DNA of 25,348 nt from JAWOJB01 sp046484325 (GTDB lineage Bacteria; Actinomycetota; Acidimicrobiia; Spongiisociales; ZC4RG35): NCBI GenBank assembly GCA_046484325.1, contig JAWOJB010000006.1, positions 1 to 25,348 of the forward strand, read 5' to 3'. Made by a program: the position numbers and the translations under genes. Positions 13,422 to 21,741 of this stretch are shown here, in pieces; position 1 is the first letter of the stretch, and each line of letters begins with the position of its first letter. The notes under the pieces are model-generated. The model searched no databases. It saw nothing but the letters and a program-made list of their open reading frames with translations, and had not been told where the DNA came from.

Positions 13422-14215
13422 CTTCAGGTGGGCCCGCTCCCGGGGTTGGGTGGCGTGACGTGGGCATCCCCACCGAGCACGGTGGATGGAGCTTCACCCT
13501 GGAGCCGGTGGCGCTCGGGTTGATCGCGGCTCCGTCCACGGCCGGCATCGCGCTGGGCGCGGCCGCTCTGCTCGCCTTCCTGGCACGAACCCCGCTCAAG
13601 ATCGTGCTCGTCGACCGCGCTCGTCGGCGGCGGCTCGAGCGAACCCGGATGGCGGGGCGGGTGGCGCTGGTCTACGCCCTCCTGCTCGTCGGGGCGGTGG
13701 TGGTAGCGACGGCCACGGCAGCGGGGCCGTTCTGGGGTCCACTGGCCCTCGCCGCACCGCTGATCGGGGTCGAGCTCTGGTACGACGCCCGCAGCCGCAG
13801 CCGCCGGCTGGTGCCCGAGCTGGCCGGGACCGTGGGGATCGGGTCGATGGCGGCGGCGATCGGGCTCGCCGGGGGTGCCGGCGGCGTGACCGCGGCGGGG
13901 CTGTGGCTGGTGGCGGCCGGCCGGGCGGTCGCCGCCGTCCCGTTCGTGCGGGTGCAGCTCCGTCGCCTCAAGTCGCAGGCCTACCGCCGCTGGGAGTCGG
14001 ATGCCGCCCAGCTCGTCGTGGTGGTGGCGGCGTGGAGTGGTTGGACGGCGGGAGTGATCCCCGTGGAGGCGGCCGTCGCCCTCGCCCTTCTCGCCGGAGT
14101 GCATCTCGGGTTGGTGAGGACCACGCCTCCTCCGGCTGCGATGCTCGGAGCGCAGCAGGTCGTGCTCGGTCTGGGCGTCGTGCTCACCGCCGGATTGGGG
14201 TTCCGCGCACCGTGA
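13418..14215 (+). CDS. YwiC-like integral membrane protein
   Basis: A 265-residue protein with about seven hydrophobic segments. The N-terminal motif IPTEHGGWSFTLEP (about 15-28) is the hallmark of the YwiC-like family, whose members are widespread and have no firm function. The family resembles UbiA prenyltransferases in size and helix count, but the DDxxD-type motifs of those enzymes are not seen here. The start GTG overlaps the previous stop (GTGA), and GGGAGG at 13405-13410 ends 7 nt before it. Unlike its neighbours it thus relies on Shine-Dalgarno plus coupling. RVQLRRLKSQAYRRWESDAAQ (about 172-192) is a basic loop. Confidence 0.82.
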   Translation: MTSGGPAPGVGWRDVGIPTEHGGWSFTLEPVALGLIAAPSTAGIALGAAALLAFLARTPLKIVLVDRARRRRLERTRMAGRVALVYALLLVGAVVVATATAAGPFWGPLALAAPLIGVELWYDARSRSRRLVPELAGTVGIGSMAAAIGLAGGAGGVTAAGLWLVAAGRAVAAVPFVRVQLRRLKSQAYRRWESDAAQLVVVVAAWSGWTAGVIPVEAAVALALLAGVHLGLVRTTPPPAAMLGAQQVVLGLGVVLTAGLGFRAP

Positions 14216-14241
14216 CCTCACACGTCTGCCAGGGCTAGCGT
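14212..14241 (+). promoter_or_regulatory. leaderless promoter of the AI-2E family gene (GTGACC - 18 nt - TAGCGT)
   Basis: TAGCGT at 14236-14241 ends 8 nt before ATG 14250. GTGACC at 14212-14217, 18 nt upstream, matches four positions of a TTGACA -35. This is the only leaderless gene here with a fair -35. The -35 overlaps the stop of the YwiC-like gene. Confidence 0.6.
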
Positions 14242-14249
14242 CACCTTCT

Positions 14250-15437
14250 ATGAGCGTGTGGACGACGGACGCAGGGATGGCCGACGGTGACGGAGGCACA
14301 CTGGCCGGGGAACAGGGCGAGGTGCCTCCACGGGGCGGGGTGACCTACATCGCCATCACCGCCCGGACCCTGTGGCTGACGGTGGCGGTGGTGCTCGTCA
14401 CCCTGGTCGGGATCTGGGCGCTCAGCCGGGCACGTGACCTGGCGGTGATGCTGGTCCTCTCGGTGTTCTTCGGGCTGGCGTTGATCCCCGGGGTGAACGT
14501 CCTCCAGCGGAGGTTCGGCTGGCGGCGAGGTGCGGCCGTGGGTGTCATCTACCTGGCCGGGTTCGTCGCCCTGTTCCTGATGATCGCCGTGCTCATCCCG
14601 GGGATCGTCGAACTGGCCCAGCGGATCGGCGAGAGCGGAGCCCAGTGGTTGGCCGCAACCGACGACTGGCTGTCGGACACGTTCGGGATCGAGCTCCTTG
14701 GTTCGGGGGTCGGCCAGGAAGTCGCGACCGAGGTCGGTGACTCCGTCGGACAGTGGGCACAGGCGGTGTTCGGAACGCTGCTCGGGGTCGCCTCGTCGGG
14801 GATCGGGTTCGTCTTCAACATGGCGACGGTCGCCATGTTCACCTTCTACGTCGCAGCCGACTTCCCCCGACTCGAGCGATCCTTTCTCGCCTGGTTCAGC
14901 CCGGCCGCCCAGCATCGTCTGGGTTGGACGATCGATCAGGCGATCATGCAGACTGGCGGGTACTTCTACTCCCGCTCCCTGCTGATGCTCATCAACGGGA
15001 CCGGGTTCTTCGCCACCATGGTGGCGGTGGGAATGCCCGTCTCCGCAGCCATCCCGCTGGCCCTGATCGGCAGCTTCGTGTCGGTGTTCATCCCCGTCAT
15101 CGGGACCTACATCGGCGGCGCCATCCCGGTGATCCTCACCCTGGCCATCCAGGGCTGGATTCCGGCACTCGCGGTGCTCGGATACGTGCTCGTCTACCAG
15201 CAGATCGAGAACTACTGGCTGAGCCCCAAACTCTCGTCGAAGACCATGACCCTCAACAGCGGGCTGGCATTCGGAGCGGCGCTGGCCGGGGGGGCGCTGG
15301 CCGGCCCGATGGGGGCGTTCATGGCGCTTCCCATCGCCGCGCTCATCACCGCGTTCGTGTCGAACTACCGGCGCAGCTACGAGGTGGTCTACGAGTCCGC
15401 CTACCTGCCGGCGCCGGCGCCGCCGGCCGAGGTGTAG
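14250..15437 (+). CDS. AI-2E/PerM (UPF0118) family transporter
   Basis: A 395-residue polytopic protein. After a hydrophilic N-terminus of about 30 residues come paired hydrophobic segments (LWLTVAVVLVTLVGIWAL; LAVMLVLSVFFGLALIPG; AAVGVIYLAGFVALFLMIAV), an extracytoplasmic-type loop with LIPGIVELAQRIGES, then the C-terminal helices. PVIGTYIGGAIPVILTLAIQG, YQQIENYWLSPKLSSKTM and LAGPMGAFMALPIAA are the conserved family blocks. Members export varied small molecules or act as ion antiporters; the name AI-2E comes from one member and should not be taken as proof of AI-2 export. The gene has its own leaderless promoter and is closed by a strong hairpin 2 nt after the stop. Confidence 0.88.
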   Translation: MSVWTTDAGMADGDGGTLAGEQGEVPPRGGVTYIAITARTLWLTVAVVLVTLVGIWALSRARDLAVMLVLSVFFGLALIPGVNVLQRRFGWRRGAAVGVIYLAGFVALFLMIAVLIPGIVELAQRIGESGAQWLAATDDWLSDTFGIELLGSGVGQEVATEVGDSVGQWAQAVFGTLLGVASSGIGFVFNMATVAMFTFYVAADFPRLERSFLAWFSPAAQHRLGWTIDQAIMQTGGYFYSRSLLMLINGTGFFATMVAVGMPVSAAIPLALIGSFVSVFIPVIGTYIGGAIPVILTLAIQGWIPALAVLGYVLVYQQIENYWLSPKLSSKTMTLNSGLAFGAALAGGALAGPMGAFMALPIAALITAFVSNYRRSYEVVYESAYLPAPAPPAEV

Positions 15438-15438
15438 A

Positions 15439-15473
15439 CGGAGACGAGGGCCCGGTGTGGGCCCTCGTCTCCG
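15439..15473 (+). terminator. terminator hairpin after the AI-2E family gene
   Basis: Perfect 15-bp stem: CGGAGACGAGGGCCC (15439-15453), a 5-nt loop GGTGT, and the complementary arm 15459-15473. It begins 2 nt after the stop codon. It could also stop the convergent ABC operon, whose last stop is 53 nt to the right. No T tract. Confidence 0.8.
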
Positions 15474-15488
15474 ACTCCGCTCCGCTTC

Positions 15489-15504
15489 GCACCCGGAAGG
15501 GTGC
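15489..15504 (-). terminator. weak hairpin, possible terminator of the ABC operon
   Basis: GCACCC-GGAA-GGGTGC, a 6-bp stem with a 4-nt loop, 22 nt after the last stop of the minus-strand ABC operon. It is followed in that direction by the stronger 15-bp hairpin, so the two together may terminate the operon. Confidence 0.4.
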
Positions 15505-15525
15505 TCACCCAGGAGATCGGACCCA

Positions 15526-16531
15526 TCAGGCGCCCTGTTGAGCGATTCCTGGTGCCACCAGGACACACGCCGCATGGTGGCCACCGCCCAGGTCGCCCAG
15601 TTCGGGGTCGACCTCGGAGCAGATGGCGACCGCCTCCGGGCAGCGGGGCCGGAACCGGCAACCTGCGGGGATCCGGCTCGGATCGGGGGCCTCACCCGAG
15701 AGGATGATCCGGCTCCGCCGCCGCTCGGGATGGGTCACGGGCACCACCGAGACAAGCGCCCGGGTGTACGGGTGGGCGGGGGCTGTGAGCACCGTGTGGG
15801 TCGCCCCGGTCTCGACGATCCGGCCGAGGTACATCACGGCGATCCGGTCTGCGTAGGCGGCGACCGTGGACATGTCGTGGGTGATCATCACGATCGCGAT
15901 GCCGTGATCGCTGGCGAGGGAGGCGAGCAGGTTGAGGATGTCGGCCCGAATCGACACGTCGAGCATCGAGACCGGCTCGTCGGCGATGAGCACCTTCGGT
16001 CTCAGGACGAGGGCGGCGGCGATGACGACCCGCTGCCGCTGCCCTCCCGACAGCTCGTGGGGCCGGCGCTCCAGGTACCGCTCGGGCGGCCGGAGGCCGG
16101 CCTGCTCGAGCGCCCAGGTGACCCTCTGCGACCGGTCGCTGCTTCCGTCGCCCACCCTGTGAACCGTGAGGGGCTCGGCGACGATCGAGGCAACGGTCAT
16201 GCGGGGGTTGAGCGACTCGTAAGGATCCTGGAACACCATCTGCAACTCGCGGCGGCGGCGCCGGAGCTCGCGGGATCCGAGCGAGGCGAGGTCCGAGCCT
16301 GCCACCACGACCCGGCCCGAGGTCGGGGCGAGCGTCCCCATCATCAGATTGGCGGTCGTGGTCTTGCCGCACCCGGACTCGCCGACGATCGCCACCACCT
16401 CGCCGGGCCGAACCTCGAGGTCGATCCCGTCGACCGCCCTGACGGCCTGGAGCGGTCGCCGGCCAAGGGCGTCGAGGATCGATCGCTGGCGGGCGAAATG
16501 CTTGGACACGCCCTCGAGCAGGAGGATTGGG

Positions 16532-16539
<8 letters not shown>
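15526..16539 (-). CDS. peptide-type ABC transporter ATP-binding protein (DppF/OppF-like)
   Basis: A 337-residue cytoplasmic ATPase that energises import. Walker A is GESGCGKTTT, Q-loop VFQDPYESLNP, signature LSGGQRQRV, Walker B VLIADEPVS and switch ITHD. The C-terminal extension CRFRPRC...CSEVDPEL...HHAACVL is the oligopeptide/dipeptide (oligo_HPY) domain; its four Cys could hold an iron-sulfur cluster as reported for a mycobacterial OppD. ATG 16539 overlaps the preceding gene by 8 nt and has GGAGG about 9 nt upstream; an in-frame start 19 codons earlier lies deep in the previous gene and is not used. It is the last gene of the operon and should form the heterodimer partner of the ATPase domain of the preceding fusion protein. 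Confidence 0.9.
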
Positions 16540-18402
<1,863 letters not shown>

Positions 18403-18406
<4 letters not shown>

Positions 18407-19407
18407 ACCTCGGTCACCCGTGGGTCCAGCCGGAGGTATACGAGCTCGGCGATGAGGTTGGCGACGATCACGGAGATGGCGAGCAGCAGGAAGGCCCCCT
18501 GGAGCAACGGGTAGTCGCGTTGTGACACGGCGTCGACGGTCAGCTTGCCGAGGCCGGGCCATGAGTAGACGGTCTCCACCTGGATCGCCCCGGACACGGT
18601 GAATCCGAGGTTGAGGGCGATCAGGGTGACGATAGGGAGCATGGCGTTGCGGAGGCCGTGCCGCCGGATCACCTCCCGATCGCCCAGCCCTTTCGCCCTG
18701 GCGGTGAGGATGTAGTCCTCGGAGAACACCTCGACCACCGAGCTGCGCATGATCAGCAGGTACTCACCGAGCAGCACGAGGGCGAAGGTGGTCATCGGCA
18801 GGATCAGGTGGGAGAGGACGTCCCTGACCTGCTCCCAGACGGAGGCGTAGTTCGCTCCGATCGTGATCCTGCCGCCCGTCGGCAGCCCCAGGTACCGGCT
18901 GCCGAAGAAGAGCAGGATGATCCCGAGGAAGAAGGTGGGCAGCGACCAGGTGACGAGCCCGAAGGTGAGCGCCGAGAGGTCGATCTTCGTGCCCCGCCGC
19001 CAGGCGGCGACCAGCCCGAGGGCCACGCCGAGCACGATCGCGATCGCCTCGGCCGGGAGCACCAGCCACAAGGTGTTGACGAGGGACTCGCCCAGCAGCT
19101 CGCCGACGGTCCGGTTCTTGTACGAGTAGGACAGCCCCAGGTCGCCCTGGGCCAGCGAGCCGACGTACCGGAAGAACTGGCTGTCCCACCACGGACCGTC
19201 CTCGAGGTTGATGAACACCGGCTTGTCGAGGCCGAAGCGCTCCTGGATCGCCTCGACCCTGGCCGGGTCGAGGCGGGGATCCTTGATGCCTGCCTTGGCC
19301 GGGTCGCCGGGCAACACCCGGAACAGGAAGAAGTTGAAGGTGACCACGACCATGATCGTGACCACCGCCCAGACCAGCTTGCGGAGGATCAGCCGGCCAC
19401 GGTTCAT
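18403..19407 (-). CDS. peptide-type ABC transporter permease (DppB-like)
   Basis: A 334-residue inner-membrane permease with six hydrophobic segments. MNRGRLILRKLVWAVVTIMV with FLFRVLPGDPAK is the usual DppB N-terminus, and DYILTARAKGLGDREVIRRH is the EAA coupling loop that contacts the ATPases. VETVYSWPGLGKL is the conserved motif before the last helices. It forms the translocation pore with the permease half of the following fusion. The ATG at 19407 has no Shine-Dalgarno and lies 12 nt after a strong hairpin that separates it from the lipoprotein gene; the frame is open further upstream, but that part is antisense-like and crosses the lipoprotein's 3' end. The stop overlaps the next ATG. 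Confidence 0.9.
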
Positions 19408-19419
19408 CGCGACGCGGTC

Positions 19420-19444
19420 GGGGGGAGGGCAGAGCCCTCCCCCC
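19420..19444 (-). terminator. hairpin between lipoprotein and permease genes (attenuator or mRNA stabiliser)
   Basis: Perfect 11-bp GC stem (GGGGGGAGGGC, loop TCT on the minus strand, then the complement) within the 49-nt gap after the lipoprotein stop. Such hairpins often protect the binding-protein message from 3' decay and reduce read-through, giving more binding protein than permease. The GGAGG within the 5' arm is sequestered and too far from the next start to serve it. Confidence 0.7.
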
Positions 19445-19456
19445 GGGGTCCAGTCG

Positions 19457-21187
19457 TCATCCGGCGGGTGCGATGACGTTGAGCGAGGAGGGATCCTCGA
19501 GCGCCACCCTCGAAGCGGAGTCCTGCCACCCCACGAAGGTGTCGGTCCGGTAGGCCTGCACCGCCTGGTCGTACCAGGGGATGATGTAGGGCACGTCCTC
19601 GAGGGCGATCCGCTGCATCTCCACGATGATCGCACGCCGTTCGGCCCGGTCGGTCGCTACGGCCTGCTGGAGGTAGAGCTCGTCGTACGTGGGATTGGAG
19701 TACCCGGTCTCCGAGAAGCCCGATGCGATCTCGTCGGTCAGCAGGACCGCCAGCAGGAACCCGGGATCGGGGTCGGATCCCCATCCCCAGTAGATGACGT
19801 CGTAGTCGAACGTCGGGCAGCACACCGAGGTGAGCGTGTTGGCGTCGAGGCCCTGGATCTGGGTTTGGATGCCGATCTGGCGCCACCACCCCTGCACCAG
19901 CTCGGTGACCCTGGGTCCGGTGTCCGAATCGGTCGGGTAGTTGAACCGGAACGTCAGATTCCCGCCGGGGCCGCATTCGGCCCCGGCCGGGCACTCCCGG
20001 ATGCCGTCACCGTCGGTGTCCACATACCCGGCTTCGTCGAGCAGCCGGTTGGCCTCTTCCAGGTCGAAGGCGTAGTCCGAGGCCACCAGCTCGTCGGCGA
20101 ACCAATCGCCGAGGCCGGTGGGAACCAGGCCGAGCCCCGGCTCTCCGAGGCCCAGCAGCGCGATGTCGATGAGTTGCTGTTTGTCGACCCCGTGGGCCAT
20201 CGCCCGCCTCACCGTCACATCCCGGAGGGCCGGATGACCGGTGCATTCGCCGCCATCGTCGGTCGGGCAGTCGTCGGGCTCGGTGACGTTGAAGAAGATG
20301 TCACTGAGACCCGGGGCCAGCGGGTCGCCCTGCACCACCACGATTTCCGGGTTGCCCTGGAGGGTGGCGATGGCCGTGTTGGGGAACTCGGTGATCATGT
20401 CGACGTCGCCGTTGATGAGCGCCTGTACCCGGGCATCGGGGTTCGAGAAGGTCTGGAACACCACGGCCTCGACCTTCGGGGCGCCGGCCCAGTAGGCCTC
20501 GTGGCGCGACAGCCGGAGGAACTCGCCCTGGCGGTACTCCTCGAGCTTGAAGGAGCCGCTCCCGATCATCTCGTCGTTCGTGAAGCCGACCGGGTCCTCG
20601 ATGCCCTCCCAGACGTGCTTGGGCAGCACGTAGATGAACACCATATTCGCCTCGAACGCCCCGAGCGGCTCCTCGGTGGTGAGGACCAGCGTGGTGTCGT
20701 TGGGTGCCTGCACGTCGACGAACCAGGAGGCGTATCCGGGCAGGAACGGGAAAGCGTCGGTGTCACGGTAGAGCTCGATGCTGAAGGCGACGTCCTCGGC
20801 CGTGACGGGTTCGCCATCGTGGAAGACGGCGTCTTCGCGGATGGTGAGGGTCCACGTGAGTCCATCGTCGGAGACCGTCCAGTCGGTGGCGAGCCGGGGC
20901 ACGTAGTCGCCCTCGAGATCGAGGCCGATGACGCTGTCGTAGACGAGCTCGTAGAGCGTGTAGTCCTCGGCCAGCACCCCGTTGCCCGGGTTGAGGTCGG
21001 CGGGGGATCCGCCCCACCCGATCCGGACGGTACCGCCGTCGCCGGTGGCCGGAGGGGCTGTGGTGTCGGTCCCGTTGCCGGGTGCTGCGGTGGTGGTCGT
21101 GGTCTCATCCGCCGTTCCTCCGCAGGCTGCGGCCACTACGGCCATCACTGTGAGCAGAACGACCGACCGTCTCCATGCTGTGCGCAT
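19457..21187 (-). CDS. ABC transporter substrate-binding lipoprotein, family 5
   Basis: A 576-residue extracytoplasmic protein. Residues 1-21 are a signal peptide and AAAC-GG places a lipobox with the lipidated Cys at 22. A Thr/Pro-rich linker (about 28-48) follows, then the SBP_bac_5 fold: LYELVYDSVIGLD, LTWTLTIREDAVFHDGEPVTAEDV (the family signature) and ALINGDVDMI, to a C-terminal VPYIIPWYDQAVQAYR. Two small Cys-containing inserts (CPTDDGGEC and DTDGDGIRECPAGAEC) could form disulfides, and the second has a DxDxDG calcium-loop pattern. The ligand is unknown; the family binds peptides, nickel, opines and sugars. ATG 21187 has GGAGG 7 nt upstream. It is the first gene of the importer operon. 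Confidence 0.92.
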   Translation of the reverse strand: MRTAWRRSVVLLTVMAVVAAACGGTADETTTTTAAPGNGTDTTAPPATGDGGTVRIGWGGSPADLNPGNGVLAEDYTLYELVYDSVIGLDLEGDYVPRLATDWTVSDDGLTWTLTIREDAVFHDGEPVTAEDVAFSIELYRDTDAFPFLPGYASWFVDVQAPNDTTLVLTTEEPLGAFEANMVFIYVLPKHVWEGIEDPVGFTNDEMIGSGSFKLEEYRQGEFLRLSRHEAYWAGAPKVEAVVFQTFSNPDARVQALINGDVDMITEFPNTAIATLQGNPEIVVVQGDPLAPGLSDIFFNVTEPDDCPTDDGGECTGHPALRDVTVRRAMAHGVDKQQLIDIALLGLGEPGLGLVPTGLGDWFADELVASDYAFDLEEANRLLDEAGYVDTDGDGIRECPAGAECGPGGNLTFRFNYPTDSDTGPRVTELVQGWWRQIGIQTQIQGLDANTLTSVCCPTFDYDVIYWGWGSDPDPGFLLAVLLTDEIASGFSETGYSNPTYDELYLQQAVATDRAERRAIIVEMQRIALEDVPYIIPWYDQAVQAYRTDTFVGWQDSASRVALEDPSSLNVIAPAG

Positions 21188-21227
21188 CCCGACCCCTCCC
21201 GATTCCGTCGACGCCGTGCAGTGCGGC

Positions 21228-21233
21228 AGGATA
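21228..21233 (-). promoter_or_regulatory. candidate -10 (TATCCT) of the ABC importer operon
   Basis: TATCCT on the minus strand, 40 nt before ATG 21187. A transcript starting 8-9 nt later would have a leader of about 32 nt with the Shine-Dalgarno. The -35 zone is occupied by the 15-bp hairpin at 21234-21266, so the assignment is tentative. Confidence 0.4.
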
Positions 21234-21266
21234 ACGCTCGGGTGCCCCGGAGGGGCGCCCGAGCGT
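21234..21266 (-). terminator. 15-bp hairpin upstream of the ABC importer operon
   Basis: Arms 21234-21248 (ACGCTCGGGTGCCCC) and 21252-21266 pair along 15 positions with one G-T wobble and a 3-nt loop. It directly abuts the candidate -10 of the importer operon. It may be a terminator insulating the operon from minus-strand transcription that enters from the right, or an operator. It starts 17 nt after the stop of a possible gene remnant (21283-21462). Confidence 0.5.
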
Positions 21267-21282
21267 CAGGAGCCGGGTGCTC

Positions 21283-21462
21283 TCAGGCCGCTTGCGAGCA
21301 TCCGCGAGCCACCGCCGTCGGTGCATGCTCGAGCATCGCCGGCCGTGCCCGGATCTCGGGGTATCCCACGGTCCCGGCGTAGCGGGCAAGCCGGGTGGCG
21401 AGCAGGGCCCGGGCGGCCAGGGGCGACCGTGGGGGCCACGGCCCACTCGCCGGGCCGCACGC
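21283..21462 (-). pseudogene. possible gene remnant
   Basis: One minus-strand frame ending at TGA 21283 reads protein-like at its 3' end (ALLATRLARYAGTVGYPEI, then PAMLEHAPTAVARGCSQAA), but it opens after a stop with no ATG, GTG or TTG before the well-formed part. A second frame just upstream reads WELLRAQVRVTCVRPGEWAV and would need a frameshift to join it. The hairpin at 21234-21266 is in the right place for its terminator. It may be only the coding look of GC-rich DNA. No family is recognised. Confidence 0.2.
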
Positions 21463-21480
21463 AGGTGACCCTCACCTGCG
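21460..21480. promoter_or_regulatory. candidate operator: 9-bp inverted repeat with 3-bp spacer
   Basis: CGCAGGTGA-CCC-TCACCTGCG is perfectly symmetrical and 21 bp long, a size usual for dimeric repressor sites. It lies between the divergent importer and propeller genes, 273 bp from the first and 262 bp from the second, which is rather far for direct control. Confidence 0.3.
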
Positions 21481-21741
21481 CCCGGAGGAGCTCCCACCTC
21501 TGCGGCAGGCTCGATCATCGACGTACGGGTCAGGCGAGCCCGGGGACCATGTCGCGGCAGCGTGACTCGTGGCGCGGATTCCTTCCACGGCCCGTTCGTC
21601 GGCTCCCCGCTTCGCCTACCGGTTGGCAACCAGGCGGAGCCAGGCGATGCCGGAAATTCCTGCGAAGTGCCCTGGTGCCAGAAAGTGGCAGCCGGTACGG
21701 TCGCCTCGGGACGGTGGAGGAGGCCGATCGGAGGAGACGTC

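Larger units (their letters stand above)
21188..21741. other. intergenic region between divergent genes, with palindromes
   Basis: 554 bp without a convincing gene. It holds the importer promoter and a hairpin (21228-21266), a perfect 12-bp palindrome ATGCTCGAGCAT (21325-21336), a 9-bp inverted repeat CGCAGGTGA-CCC-TCACCTGCG (21460-21480), a small stem-loop near 21613-21636 (CGCCT...AGGCG around GGTT/AACC), a TACGGT hexamer at 21696-21701 that may be the -10 of the propeller gene, and that gene's Shine-Dalgarno GGAGGAG (21730-21736). Part of the minus strand looks like a gene remnant (see 21283-21462). Confidence 0.6.

Noticed and set aside
19208..21382. A 724-codon open frame on the plus strand opposite the lipoprotein gene
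   Set aside because: Low-complexity antisense composition and no motif. The opposite strand encodes a complete family-5 lipoprotein with signal peptide and ribosome site.
21562..21741. N-terminal extension of the secreted propeller protein by 60 codons
   Set aside because: The signal peptide begins at 21742 right after a strong Shine-Dalgarno; an extension would bury it.
21613..21741. Possible riboswitch in the leader of the secreted protein
   Set aside because: There are short stems only, and I could not match c-di-GMP, c-di-AMP (ydaO), cobalamin or glycine consensus elements.
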